A stretch of DNA of 41,243 nt from assembly GCA_964424545.1 (NCBI GenBank), contig CAYRJN010000007.1, forward strand, positions 1-41,243. Reading direction: 5' to 3'. Within the stretch, counting starts at the first letter, position 1. Each line of letters starts with the position of its first letter. The notes beneath the pieces were generated by a model. It had not been told where the DNA came from and made no database searches. It saw only the letters and a program-made list of their open reading frames with translations. The DNA is from JAUVIB01 sp964424545 (lineage in GTDB: Bacteria > Calditrichota > Calditrichia > Calditrichales > Calditrichaceae). This document shows, one piece after another, positions 23,480 through 32,766 of the stretch. The position numbers were made by a program, and so were the translations under genes.

Positions 23480-26050
23480 TCATCCGTTGAATCCGTTTAT
23501 CTTTAAGCGTATGTTGTCTTTTGGAAGATATTTTAGTTCTATATGTGCCTTTACTTTTCTACTTTCCCCTGGAAGAAGGCTGATATAATTATCACTCCAA
23601 ATCACCGGTAACACGCTTTCGCCGCTTTTTGCATCGATGAGATGCAGTTCCGTTAAAAACGAAATTTTATCGCTTTTGTTCCGCAACGCAAGTGTATAAA
23701 TCAATTCCGTATTATTTTTTGTCTGCATTTCCCGTACTTCCAATTCGGTTTTCGGCAAATCGTTTAATTGCTTAAGATCGGCAAATTCTTTACTCGGTGT
23801 ATGAAATGTGAAATCCCCGAGAACAGCGTCATAATCCAAGACATCCTCTTTTCGGGAAAGCCAGTAAAAATTATTGCCGATTTCCTCTCCGTTATTATTT
23901 AATAAGCGTAAATCGAGAAAATAGGTCATGCTCAAATTGTTGATGGCGGGAATCTCAAAAATACGGATGGATGAATCCGCATCGGCATTGATATCCCTCG
24001 TTTTATTCAGAAGCTCAACGGAATTGATGTCATAAATACGGATCAAAGCCTTGAACTGTTTGACCGGAGTTTCCAGATCATTAATAAAATAGACGCTGTT
24101 ATCGCCGTAATTGTATAGTAAATGCAGCGGTTCGCAAGCTTTTTTTGCTCCGTAGTAAGCGCCGGTAGGCATAAGATACCAGTCATATAGCTGCCAATAT
24201 ATATTAGGCAAAGCCGAATTAAGCATCCATTGTATAATCCCTGTGGCTTTACCTTTATGACATTGAAAAGCTTCGAACATAGGTCTCATTAATTCATAAT
24301 TCATAGCCTGCGCCTTTCGGGCAAATTCATCAACATTTGCCGATTCTCCGTATCGTTTATCCAAGGCCTCTTTAAAGCGTTCCAGAGTGGCGAATTCATA
24401 TAAACCGCAGTGATAATCCCAATGGCTGTCCGGCGGCCAAAGATGCGTTTCCGGCAGCATTTTTTTTATACTTTCAAGCGGCGGTACCGCTCCGCCCGGG
24501 CAGGTTTCGGTGTTAAAACCGTAAGCTCCGCCGAGATGTTTATTGGTGTACCAGTAAACCGGCGGTGTATGGTCGTAAGGCCCCAACATTTTTACGCAGG
24601 ATGAACCGCTGATATCGCTGATGACTTCCGTATCGGTGATAATACCTTGTTCGCTGCCGATTCCTCCCGTTGAATTCAAATAAGGACGCGTGCGGTCGTA
24701 TTTTTCAAAAGTTTTCACATAGCGACGCTCCAAATCGGGATGCGGCACCATATCGCTGGCAACCGTCCAGACGAAAATACTGGGATGATGACGCAGCCAA
24801 ACGACCTGATCTTCCCATGACTTAGCCACCAGATCAATAGCTTCCGGCGTACTGACGCCGCCGAAACGGTGGTCCACAGGCGCTCCGAGATGAATTTCGT
24901 GTTCCCAATGACAGCTCCAGCCGACTATTAACAGCATTCCGTATTGATCGGCCAGATCGTAAAGCGTTTGATCCTTTCCCCAAATGCCTTCGAGACGAAT
25001 GCAATTGAGGTTCATATCTTTGGCGTATTTTACCTGCGCTTCTATTTTTTCGGGCGTATCGCCGAGGAACAAGTCATCTGTCCAGCCGGCGCCTTTAATA
25101 AGTAGTTTTCGCCCGTTGATGATATAACCGCGATGTCCCTCTTCTGTAATATAGTCTTCCACTTCGCGAATTCCGAACTTGATTTCGCATTCGTCGGAAA
25201 CGGCGTCGTTTATAGTGAATTGTAATTTTAAAGGATAAAGATGAGGAACGCCGACGAGATTAGGCTGCCAGACGCGCGGATTGTCGATTATCAGCTGATC
25301 AAATTCATCAACCGTAAAGTGAATTTCTTTTTTTTCGTTCGCAGCGAGACGTATTTTTTTAGCAAAGGTAATAGCTTCTATCTTTCCGATTAATACGCCC
25401 TCTACCGTTTCGGAGAGATGGTTTTCGAGTTCCGCGCTGACGCTTAGACGGGCTTCTCTAAAATCTTTCAAATCAAGCTTGGTCTCCACAAAGGGATTTG
25501 CGATGGAAACGCCGTCATTGAAATGAAGGGAAAAATTACGGAAGATGCCCATATTGCGATCAGGCGCTTTTTGATTCCAGTCCACAAAACCAATGCTGAA
25601 ATCGCCCGGTTTAGGAGGAATTACCTCCACAGCAAAAATATTTTTTCCCGTTATAAGAAAATCGCCGATATCAATTTTAAATTGCCGAAAGGCGCCGTAG
25701 ATTAATTTATTATCGGCTATAAGATTGCCGTTTAGCCAAATGTTAGCCTGATAATTTATACCCTCGATGAAAAGGATTGACGTTTGTCGGGATTCTTCCG
25801 CTGTTAATTCGAATTCGCTGCGGTACCACCAGGGGACGCTGAACTCTTCGGCGGGAATTTTCTCCAGACGTTTGCCCTTATAAGGGTCTGTATAAATACC
25901 GTTTTCAACCAATGCTTGCAAAACCGTAACGGGCCCTTTGGCTTTGTACCAGTCTTTATCATTGAAGTTTTTGTTAGTAAGCGTTCGGCCGCTTTCCGTT
26001 ATCTTCTTCGAAGATTGTATTTTCCAATTGTCAATTAATATTTGATTCAT
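23480..26050 (-). CDS. GH2 glycosidase resembling exo-beta-D-glucosaminidase
   Basis: 856 residues, no signal peptide seen. Order: an N-terminal jelly-roll sugar-binding domain (IWLNGNLIADN), immunoglobulin-like domains, a TIM barrel (KYAKDMNLNCIRLEG), then beta domains. The acid/base motif is VASD (Asp433) where most GH2 enzymes have NE, and the nucleophile is in FNTETCPGG (Glu515). An Asp acid/base and the NxET form are known from CsxA-type exo-beta-D-glucosaminidases, which remove GlcN from chitosan oligomers. Other CsxA-clade activities such as mannosidase remain possible. The DegT and Gfo/Idh neighbours fit an amino-sugar substrate. If cytoplasmic, it would act on imported oligosaccharides. 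Confidence 0.85.
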   Translation of the reverse strand: MNQILIDNWKIQSSKKITESGRTLTNKNFNDKDWYKAKGPVTVLQALVENGIYTDPYKGKRLEKIPAEEFSVPWWYRSEFELTAEESRQTSILFIEGINYQANIWLNGNLIADNKLIYGAFRQFKIDIGDFLITGKNIFAVEVIPPKPGDFSIGFVDWNQKAPDRNMGIFRNFSLHFNDGVSIANPFVETKLDLKDFREARLSVSAELENHLSETVEGVLIGKIEAITFAKKIRLAANEKKEIHFTVDEFDQLIIDNPRVWQPNLVGVPHLYPLKLQFTINDAVSDECEIKFGIREVEDYITEEGHRGYIINGRKLLIKGAGWTDDLFLGDTPEKIEAQVKYAKDMNLNCIRLEGIWGKDQTLYDLADQYGMLLIVGWSCHWEHEIHLGAPVDHRFGGVSTPEAIDLVAKSWEDQVVWLRHHPSIFVWTVASDMVPHPDLERRYVKTFEKYDRTRPYLNSTGGIGSEQGIITDTEVISDISGSSCVKMLGPYDHTPPVYWYTNKHLGGAYGFNTETCPGGAVPPLESIKKMLPETHLWPPDSHWDYHCGLYEFATLERFKEALDKRYGESANVDEFARKAQAMNYELMRPMFEAFQCHKGKATGIIQWMLNSALPNIYWQLYDWYLMPTGAYYGAKKACEPLHLLYNYGDNSVYFINDLETPVKQFKALIRIYDINSVELLNKTRDINADADSSIRIFEIPAINNLSMTYFLDLRLLNNNGEEIGNNFYWLSRKEDVLDYDAVLGDFTFHTPSKEFADLKQLNDLPKTELEVREMQTKNNTELIYTLALRNKSDKISFLTELHLIDAKSGESVLPVIWSDNYISLLPGESRKVKAHIELKYLPKDNIRLKINGFNG

Positions 26051-26087
26051 ATCGAATTAAGGACTCCTTGATATATTTATAATTTTT

Positions 26088-27080
26088 TTATATTGTAACC
26101 CACTTTTCATTGTAAGCGCTTTCGTAAACGGCGTCGATTATTTTCATTTGTTTCACGGCGTCTTCAAGCGGATAATCAACGGGCGTGTCGTCAATTATCG
26201 CCTTGGCAAAAGCATCGCCCTGTAAACCGTATTGGTCGCAAGCGTCGATTTCTATTTTTTGAACATTTCCTTCCTTCTTCAAATAAATGACGGCCGCTCG
26301 GTCGTTCGGAGGATTGAAGGGTATTTCCAATTGGATTTCTCCTTCCGTACCAAAAATATTAACCCTTTGGCGGTCATAGAGACGTGTGGAAGAGGTGAAC
26401 GTTGACGTTCCTTTGTTGAAAACGAGAATGGCGTAGGTCGATGTTTCCACGTCAAGCTGCAGGTCTTTTTCAATACGGCCGATAACTTTTTGCGGTTCTT
26501 CCCTGAACAAAAAACGGGATAACGAGATGGGATAGCAGCCAATATCGGGTAATGATCCGCCGCCGTATTCTTTAATATTTACGATGCTTTTCGGATTATC
26601 GTCATAATAAGAGAAGATGGTCTGAATTGTTTGTAGTTTACCTATTACGCCGTCGTCAACCATTTGCCTGGTTTTGTGCCATTGCGGATGAAAGCGATAC
26701 ATAAACGCCTCGGTAATTTTCAGATGTGGATAATTTTTGGATGCATCGACCAGCCTTTGCGCCTCTTTGGCGTTTAAAGCAATCGGCTTTTCGCATAACA
26801 CATGTTTCCCATATTCCAAAGCTTTAATAGACAATGGCACATGCAAATGATTGGGCAGCGGATTGTATACAGCTTCGATATCGGGATCGTTCAACAGCTC
26901 TTCATAAGAGCCGTATGCTTTGTCAATCTTTAGTTGATCAGCTGCATTTTGAGCTTTTTTCAAAGTACGTGAAGCAATGGCGGTAATTTCAGTGTAACGT
27001 CCTTTTTGCATGGCCGGAATCACATGTTCGAGAGCGATGGCCGCTGCGCCGAGAATCCCGAATTTAATTTTTTCCCCCAT
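26088..27080 (-). CDS. Gfo/Idh/MocA-family oxidoreductase, first gene of the operon
   Basis: 330 residues. KFGILGAAAIALEHVIPAM is the Rossmann start. KHVLCEKPIALN carries the EKP lysine, and GGGSLPDIGCYPISLSRFLF holds the active-site region with Cys-Tyr-Pro in place of the usual GxH. That substitution is common in the dihydrodiol/1,5-anhydrofructose-reductase-like branch, so this gene is probably functionally distinct from the one at 21050. It starts the minus-strand operon (gaps of 37, 99 and 48 bases). It likely catalyses a sugar redox step, substrate unknown. Confidence 0.88.
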   Translation of the reverse strand: MGEKIKFGILGAAAIALEHVIPAMQKGRYTEITAIASRTLKKAQNAADQLKIDKAYGSYEELLNDPDIEAVYNPLPNHLHVPLSIKALEYGKHVLCEKPIALNAKEAQRLVDASKNYPHLKITEAFMYRFHPQWHKTRQMVDDGVIGKLQTIQTIFSYYDDNPKSIVNIKEYGGGSLPDIGCYPISLSRFLFREEPQKVIGRIEKDLQLDVETSTYAILVFNKGTSTFTSSTRLYDRQRVNIFGTEGEIQLEIPFNPPNDRAAVIYLKKEGNVQKIEIDACDQYGLQGDAFAKAIIDDTPVDYPLEDAVKQMKIIDAVYESAYNEKWVTI

Positions 27081-27559
27081 AATAAATTATTCCTATTCAT
27101 CAATTAACAGTTTTCGTATTTTTATATGAACAAACGTTTTCCATAAAGGCTTCATTTTACAATAATGGGCGTTAAATGTCAATGAATTGTTTTGAAAATA
27201 TCTAAAACTTATTATTTTTTCGTACTTATTTTTTTCCTGAAAATAAAAGGAACAAAAATTGGGTTTTCGGGTATAACTTATTAATTTGCACTCAACGGTC
27301 AGTTAAGTTTTTTGTCTGTTTAATGGTTTAAAGAATAAATAAAATTGTTAAAAACATTAGGGCAGTTAAACGCACAAAGCTTATAACCCTTTCGATTCGC
27401 TTAGATTTGTTTCTGGTAAGATATATTTTCGATTAAAGACTTATCTTACGCCGCTGTGGAGTCGAGCTGGCAATTATGGGCGATTTTATTCCTAATCTCG
27501 TTTGGTCTATGCCTCTTAAACGGAATTTGTTTAATATATTCTTGATAAGGGAAAGTAGT
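27081..27559. other. Divergent promoter region
   Basis: About 480 bases between the divergent operon start (27080, minus) and the L,D-transpeptidase-like gene (27560, plus). AT-rich, no supported gene. AAACGTTT (27132-27139), a LacI-family-like operator core about 55 bases upstream of the minus-strand operon, is the only candidate site. It is short and could be chance. Confidence 0.45.
27132..27139. promoter_or_regulatory. Weak candidate LacI-type operator core
   Basis: The perfect palindrome AAACGTTT fits the centre of many LacI-family operators on sugar operons, but the flanking bases are not symmetrical and no regulator gene is in the window. Confidence 0.2.
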
Positions 27560-28222
27560 ATGCTGTATAGATGGTTTTTATTAATTGCTTTTGTATTAAA
27601 TTTTAATCAAGCGGGCTTTGCTGACAAAATGCCGCACGAATTTTTCAATCTTTACCAAAAACTTGATTTGCAGGATAAATTAAGTTATGAAGTGTTCGAA
27701 CTTTCCTTGAAGGGTTTTCAAAAAATAAAAAACGAATATGATACCAATAAATCCCTGTTGACAATAATTGATTTCAGCAAACCATCAACCCGAAAGCGAC
27801 TGTTTATCATTGATTTGCATAATAAAAAGCTGCTGTATTCATCACTGGTGGCGCATGGACGCAACAGCGGAGAAAAATATGCCCGCAAATTTTCCAATCG
27901 GGCGGGTTCTCTGCAAAGCAGCCTCGGCTTTTTTATAACGAGTAATACTTATTATGGTAAACACGGATATTCTTTACGCTTAAAAGGCCTGGAAAAATCT
28001 ATAAATGATATGGCCGAAAAACGTACGATTGTTATTCACAAAGCGGATTATGTTTCACGCGATTTTATCAGGCGTTACGGTCGCCTTGGCCGTAGTTGGG
28101 GATGTCCGGCTTTGCCTAATGAAAACGCCTATCGCATAATTAATTTGATAAAAGAGGGAAGCTGTTTGTTTATTTACGGTCGGGATAAAGAGTATTTAAA
28201 AAAATCAAAATATATTCGTTAG
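27560..28222 (+). CDS. Murein L,D-transpeptidase-like protein (YkuD-type, catalytic Cys)
   Basis: 220 residues from ATG 27560. This start is preferred over an in-frame codon at 27476 because it gives a clean signal peptide (MLYRWFLLIAFVLNFNQAGF) and has AAGGGA upstream. The mature part has VAHGRNSGEKYARKFSN, SLQSSLGFFIT, YYGKHGYSLRLKGLE, IVIHKADYV with the catalytic-type His, and GRLGRSWGCPALP with the nucleophile Cys182. This is the conserved pattern of the murein L,D-transpeptidase catalytic-domain family (YkuD_2). It probably acts on peptidoglycan cross-links in the periplasm. It stands alone, upstream of the convergent metK operon; precise role not known. Confidence 0.85.
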   Translation: MLYRWFLLIAFVLNFNQAGFADKMPHEFFNLYQKLDLQDKLSYEVFELSLKGFQKIKNEYDTNKSLLTIIDFSKPSTRKRLFIIDLHNKKLLYSSLVAHGRNSGEKYARKFSNRAGSLQSSLGFFITSNTYYGKHGYSLRLKGLEKSINDMAEKRTIVIHKADYVSRDFIRRYGRLGRSWGCPALPNENAYRIINLIKEGSCLFIYGRDKEYLKKSKYIR

Positions 28223-28373
28223 CGCTTTTGATACCGAATGGAGACCGTTAATCTCTATCGTATTGGTAAAGAAAAAACTCTAAGGCTTAGTATAGGAATT
28301 TCAAAAAAAACATATTTTAAACATTTTCAATATTTTTTTAGAATATCTTTTGTATGCGCACAATTTTAGATTA

Positions 28374-28508
28374 CTTCTTTCGAAGGAATGATAAACGTAG
28401 GCGTTTATACCCCCCCAATCTGTCTTTCGTAATCACATCCACTTGTCATTCCCTGTCCCGTATAGACTAAACGGGAATCTAAATCTTGCCATTTGCTGCA
28501 TTCAGATT
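28374..28508 (+). repeat. Mosaic intergenic repeat, copy C
   Basis: CTTCTTTCGAAGGAATGA (28374-28391) is the exact inverse of 1844-1861. CACTTGTCATTCC (28440-28452) is the exact inverse of 3867-3879. Bases 28475-28508 match copy A inverted at 29 of 34. CCCGT (28457-28461) and ACGGG (28471-28475) can pair. A run of seven C lies at about 28410-28416. Confidence 0.6.
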
Positions 28509-28663
28509 GGCTTATTAAATCGGACAATGGCGCCCCCACGACGTCCGCTATTATCTTCATTAATTAATTTGCAAAGCTATGTTTTATTAATGAAAAATAT
28601 TTCATTATCTCCTGAAGAAATGAACAATAATGTTATTTTTTGAAATTTTGATATAAATAAAAA

Positions 28664-28683
28664 AAGGGGCCGAAAAGCCCCTT
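28664..28683 (-). terminator. Terminator of the pgi/pmi-metK operon
   Basis: AAGGGGC (28664-28670) pairs with GCCCCTT (28677-28683) around a six-base loop. The A run before it (28656-28665) gives the U tail on the minus strand, about 20 bases past the metK stop. Confidence 0.85.
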
Positions 28684-28702
28684 CTTTTACAACTATTCAT
28701 CA

Positions 28703-29833
28703 TTAGGCGAGTTTTTTTACTCTGTCCGTTTTTTCCCAAGTAAAATCGCTTAGTTCGCGTCCGAAATGCCCGTAGGCCGCCGTTTGTTGATAAATAGGCC
28801 GCCGCAGCTGTAGAGCGTCTATGATTCCCGCCGGCGTAAAATCAAATTCTTTACGAATGAGTTTTTCAAGTTCCTCATTACTGATTTTACCGCTGCCAAA
28901 GGTATCGGCCATAATGGAAACCGGTTCGGCCACGCCGATGGCATAAGCCACCTGAATACCGCAACGTTCCGCCAAGCCCGCCGCTACAATATTCTTAGCC
29001 ACATAACGGGCAAAATAGGAGGCTGATCGGTCGACTTTTGTAGGATCTTTGCCGCTGAAAGCGCCGCCACCGTGGCTGAACATTCCGCCGTAAGTATCGA
29101 CAATAATTTTTCGTCCAGTTAATCCGGCATCTCCCTGCGGACCGCCTACAACAAATCGTCCTGTAGGGTTAATAAAGGTTTTGATATTTTCCGTATCATA
29201 ATTACCAGCTGTCAGCACCGGTTTAATAACTTCTTCAAAAACGGCCTGCTTAAGTTCGTCAATGGAAACATCGGGGCTGTGTTGAGTAGAGATAACTACT
29301 TTTTCCACTGCAACGGGTTTACCATCAATATAGCGGATAGATACCTGCGATTTGCCGTCGGGGCGTAAAAAAGGTACTTTGTTGCTTTTGCGAACTTGGC
29401 TTAATTTCTGCGTTAGTTTATGAGCCAAGGAGATGGGCATGGGCATCAGCTCCGGCGTTTCGTTTGTTGCATAGCCGAACATCATCCCCTGATCTCCCGC
29501 GCCGGCGCGGTCAACGCCCATGGCAATATCGGGCGACTGTTGATTTATTGTGGTCATTACCGCGCAGGTTTTGGAGTCGAAGCCGTAATCGGCATTGGTA
29601 TAGCCTATTTTCTCTATTACGCTGCGTACCAATACGGGGATATCCACGTAGCATTCTGTTGTAATTTCGCCGCCGATTAGAGCCAGCCCGGTGGTTACAA
29701 ACGTTTCGCAAGCCACTCGGCCAAAGGGGTCTTCTTTTAATACGGCGTCAAGTACCGCGTCAGAAATTTGATCGGCGACTTTATCCGGATGCCCTTCCGT
29801 TACGGATTCGGATGAAAATAAATAGTTTGACAT
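28703..29833 (-). CDS. metK: S-adenosylmethionine synthetase
   Basis: Makes S-adenosylmethionine from methionine and ATP; cytoplasmic housekeeping enzyme. The 376-residue product begins MSNYLFSSESVTEGHPDKVADQ, the MetK signature with the ATP-site His. GAGDQGMMFGYA, NPTGRFVVGGPQGDAGLTGRK, and GGGAFSGKDPTKVDRSA are all intact. The start at 29833 (minus) is chosen over an upstream in-frame codon at 29848 because the sequence before it is GAGGAAATT, a good ribosome site, and the family begins here. It lies 18 bases after the isomerase gene. I saw no SAM riboswitch ahead of the pair. Confidence 0.97.
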   Translation of the reverse strand: MSNYLFSSESVTEGHPDKVADQISDAVLDAVLKEDPFGRVACETFVTTGLALIGGEITTECYVDIPVLVRSVIEKIGYTNADYGFDSKTCAVMTTINQQSPDIAMGVDRAGAGDQGMMFGYATNETPELMPMPISLAHKLTQKLSQVRKSNKVPFLRPDGKSQVSIRYIDGKPVAVEKVVISTQHSPDVSIDELKQAVFEEVIKPVLTAGNYDTENIKTFINPTGRFVVGGPQGDAGLTGRKIIVDTYGGMFSHGGGAFSGKDPTKVDRSASYFARYVAKNIVAAGLAERCGIQVAYAIGVAEPVSIMADTFGSGKISNEELEKLIRKEFDFTPAGIIDALQLRRPIYQQTAAYGHFGRELSDFTWEKTDRVKKLA

Positions 29834-29851
29834 AATTTCCTCATACAAAAT

Positions 29852-30889
29852 TTAATTTTTAGCCATTTCTTGTTTTAAATAATTTATATTGTCTATCTCT
29901 ATCGGGTCTTTTTTATAGGCCAAGGCAAGATAATAACTTACCCAATCGCCGAGAACAATCAGTGAAAAAACTTTTTCCAAAGGCGTTTTGCCGGCGGAAT
30001 ATATATCGATCACTTCAACGCCTTTATCTTTGATAATTTTTTTAGTGATATCAATACGTTTTTTGATTCTCGGATGCGGGTCTTCGTTCTCCAATAAAAT
30101 AACGATAAAATTTTTACCGAGATTTGTTTCGCATTCCCAGCCGACAATTTCGTTATGATTAAGTTCAGGGAAAGCATTTGAAAAAGCCATCGATTTGGCG
30201 TTTTCATTGATTTGATTGCGCCAGCGAACGCCGACGGTTCTCAGCAATGGCGCGGATGAATAGATTATGGGTATCCTTCCGCGAATTTTATTGGCCATAT
30301 CAAACGGTAAAACGGCCGTTGCCGAATTGGGGTAATCATAGGCTTTTGCCCAATGTCTTGCGGTATCGATTAGGTAACTTAAATCTTTTTCATAATTACC
30401 AAGCAGACCGCTGTTGCCCAGGATACGGTATAAAGTAAAGAAAATATATCCTAACGCTTGTCTCGGTTGATAGCCATTTGGAATAATAATAAGATTCCAG
30501 TCGTTTTTTTTAGCCATCTCTTTGATTTTTCCGCCGGAAGTTACAACAACAACTTGCGCGCCTCGCTTAGCCGCCGATTCCACAGCGCTTAAAGTCTCTT
30601 CCGTATTACCGGAATAGCTTGATGCAATAAGTAGCGTGTTTTCCCCGCAATAAGCAGGGGATAAATAGCCGCGTACAACGTTGGTAGGCACTTTCAAAGT
30701 GTCGAATAGAATGTCTTTGATCAAGTCTCCCGCTATGGCTGAACCGCCCATCCCTACATATAACATATTGCTGATTTTGGAAGGGTCGATTGACAGCGCT
30801 GCATTCTCTACTATCGCGGCGCTTTCTTCAATCTGATTGTGAAACTCTTTTAAAAATCGTTTGAAATTGGATTTGTCTACTGAATACAT
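29852..30889 (-). CDS. Bifunctional phosphoglucose/phosphomannose isomerase
   Basis: Interconverts glucose 6-phosphate or mannose 6-phosphate with fructose 6-phosphate. 345 residues with two SIS domains. Motifs seen: NMLYVGMGGSAIAGDLIKD, SSYSGNTEETLSA (phosphate loop), YIFFTLYRILG, and AFPELNHNEIVGWE, where the Asn-His-Asn-Glu block holds catalytic residues of the bifunctional PGI/PMI family. The family occurs in archaea and several bacterial groups. A mannose route fits the GH38 and AGE-family neighbours. CAGGAGA precedes the ATG; metK follows after 18 bases. Confidence 0.92.
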   Translation of the reverse strand: MYSVDKSNFKRFLKEFHNQIEESAAIVENAALSIDPSKISNMLYVGMGGSAIAGDLIKDILFDTLKVPTNVVRGYLSPAYCGENTLLIASSYSGNTEETLSAVESAAKRGAQVVVVTSGGKIKEMAKKNDWNLIIIPNGYQPRQALGYIFFTLYRILGNSGLLGNYEKDLSYLIDTARHWAKAYDYPNSATAVLPFDMANKIRGRIPIIYSSAPLLRTVGVRWRNQINENAKSMAFSNAFPELNHNEIVGWECETNLGKNFIVILLENEDPHPRIKKRIDITKKIIKDKGVEVIDIYSAGKTPLEKVFSLIVLGDWVSYYLALAYKKDPIEIDNINYLKQEMAKN

Positions 30890-31495
30890 TGATTATCTCC
30901 TGATAAATGGTTCCGCTTTGTTAAAATAAAACAAGAAACATTATGGTTGATTTTAAAGCTAATTTCTATAAATTTAATATAAAAAACAAATCAATAATGC
31001 CTATTATCGATAAATAAAAGAACATAGTCTTGCAAATTGATTAATGAAAACGACAGATCTTTCCTTCATTCTGATTTTGTCGGGATATTCCACGAGCGAC
31101 CTTAGAGTGCGGCAAACCGTATTGCAGCGACGATAAGAAATTGCCGAATTACGCGTATGAATAGGTTCTTCATCATATTGTTTTTTTTAAATTCCGATAC
31201 AATAAAATCCTTTCGACTGTTGCATTTTTAATGAGTTAACTGGGTAATACGCCAAAAATGATTTTTTGTTAAAGTATTATTCGGAACTATTTTTATAGCC
31301 TGTTTTTTTAACAAAGCTTTATGCGGTAAATATTAAAAAAAATTATCGACTCTTTTTTATAAAACACATTTTTGAGAAAAAATTATTGCATTATTTTTAT
31401 TGGATTTTTCTGTTACAAATGACTATATTTTCACAATTATATTTTTTCTATATTCCGTAAAGATAGCATCATAAGAGGAAGGGGCTTTTTAAATT
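30890..31495. other. Intergenic region, divergent; no gene seen
   Basis: About 600 bases, strongly AT-rich, between the pgi/pmi start and the epimerase gene on opposite strands. No open frame with a recognisable domain. A candidate promoter for the plus-strand operon is noted at 31400-31429. A slightly GC-richer patch near 31085-31160 may be remnant sequence, but I see no clear structure. Confidence 0.55.
31400..31429 (+). promoter_or_regulatory. Candidate promoter of the keto-sugar operon
   Basis: TTGGAT (31400-31405) and TATATT (31424-31429) are separated by 18 bases, about 65 bases upstream of the epimerase start. The AT-rich context makes chance matches likely. Confidence 0.3.
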
Positions 31496-32740
31496 ATGAA
31501 AGAATATCTTCAACAAAGTAAAGATTATTTTAATGATAAATTAATTCCCTTTTGGGCGGAGCGCGCCGTTGAAAAAAAATACGGCGGTTTTCAAACAAAT
31601 TATGATCGTAACGGTAACAGAACGGACGTAAAAGAAAAGGCGCTTCTTACTCAGGCCAGAGCCATTTTTACCATTTCGCACTCCTTACGGCTTGGTTTTG
31701 AGTGGCCCGGCGGATATGAAGCGTTGCAACAGGGAATCGATTTTCTGTTTAATCATCTCCATGATAAAGAGTACGATGGATATTATTGGATTGTGGATGA
31801 AGACGGCACGGTTATAGACGACAGCAAAATTATTTACGGGCACTCTTTCCTTATTTACGGATTGGCGGAACACGCTCTTTTGACAGGCGATGAACGAAGT
31901 CGCAATGAAGCGATCCGCATTTTTAATTTATTGCAGGATAAAGTTGCCGATAAGGAATATGGCGGTTATTTTGAGCATTTTGATCGTAAATTTAATTTAA
32001 AAGCGGCGCGGAAAGATATCAAAGCGTTTAAATCTCTTGATGTCCATATGCATTTAATGGAAGCGTTTACTACATTATACGAATTAACTAATGATCCCGT
32101 ACATCGTCGGGCGCTTGAAGATGTAATTGATTTGATTTTTGAAAAAATGATTGAGCCTAAAACGGGTACGGGTATCGCCATGTTTACCGACAAATGGGAA
32201 CCCATAAACAATGTCGAACTCGATACCGTTTGGGGACGGGACAGGTTTGACGAAGACGACAAATCTCCGGATATAACTTCTTATGGTCATAATATTGAGT
32301 TTACCTGGCTTTATTTGCATGCACAAGATATTTTGGGAATTCCGAGGGAACAAAGCCGCGACCGAGTCGTACCGGTATATGAACACACGTTTGTCCACGG
32401 TGTTGATTGGGAATACGGCGGTTTATATGTTGAAGGACACCGTAACGGCGAAGCAACGGAAAAAACCAAAGAATTTTGGCAGCAGGCCGAGGCCATGATC
32501 GGTTTTTTAGACGCCTATTTGTTTACTAAAGATGAAAAATATTTAAAAGCCTATAAAAATATACATGATTTTGTTTTTACAAAAATGATCAATTGGGATC
32601 AGGGTGAATGGTTTGCCTTAACAGAGAGGAACGGCGATTTGATTTGGGATTATATGGGGACAAACTGGAAAGTTTTTTACCATACGGTCCGCGGTATGGC
32701 CGAAACTATCAAACGTTTGGAAAAAATCACGGAAAGTTAA
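31496..32740 (+). CDS. AGE-family 2-epimerase (cellobiose/mannobiose-type)
   Basis: 414 residues forming an (alpha/alpha)6 barrel, no signal peptide. KYGGFQTNYDRNG, FKSLDVHMHLMEAFTTLYE, TSYGHNIEFTWLYLHA, TKEFWQQAEAMIGFLDAY and GTNWKVFYHTVRGMAE carry the histidines and the Trp/Glu typical of N-acylglucosamine 2-epimerase and cellobiose/mannobiose 2-epimerases. It matches the disaccharide 2-epimerase side better (the YGHNIE and QAEA blocks). It probably converts a glucose-ended sugar to mannose-ended or the reverse. It lies 26 bases before a Tat-exported Gfo/Idh gene, a probable operon. Whether the substrate is mono- or disaccharide is not settled. Confidence 0.85.
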   Translation: MKEYLQQSKDYFNDKLIPFWAERAVEKKYGGFQTNYDRNGNRTDVKEKALLTQARAIFTISHSLRLGFEWPGGYEALQQGIDFLFNHLHDKEYDGYYWIVDEDGTVIDDSKIIYGHSFLIYGLAEHALLTGDERSRNEAIRIFNLLQDKVADKEYGGYFEHFDRKFNLKAARKDIKAFKSLDVHMHLMEAFTTLYELTNDPVHRRALEDVIDLIFEKMIEPKTGTGIAMFTDKWEPINNVELDTVWGRDRFDEDDKSPDITSYGHNIEFTWLYLHAQDILGIPREQSRDRVVPVYEHTFVHGVDWEYGGLYVEGHRNGEATEKTKEFWQQAEAMIGFLDAYLFTKDEKYLKAYKNIHDFVFTKMINWDQGEWFALTERNGDLIWDYMGTNWKVFYHTVRGMAETIKRLEKITES

Positions 32741-32766
32741 TTATAAATCTGTAAAGGAGTATTTTC

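Larger units (their letters stand above)
28223..28702. other. Convergent gap with repeat copy C
   Basis: About 480 bases between convergent genes. It holds repeat copy C and the metK terminator. A plus-strand frame at 28443-28643 starts inside the repeat, has no domain and is not called. Confidence 0.6.

Noticed and set aside
27476..27559. The 28-codon in-frame extension before the L,D-transpeptidase start
   Set aside because: It has no good ribosome site and would bury the clean signal peptide that begins at 27560.
28443..28643. A plus-strand open frame in the metK gap
   Set aside because: It begins inside repeat copy C and has no domain or ribosome site.
28703..29848. SAM riboswitch upstream of metK
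   Set aside because: metK directly follows the isomerase gene with only 18 bases between, leaving no room, and no riboswitch-like structure was seen before the operon.
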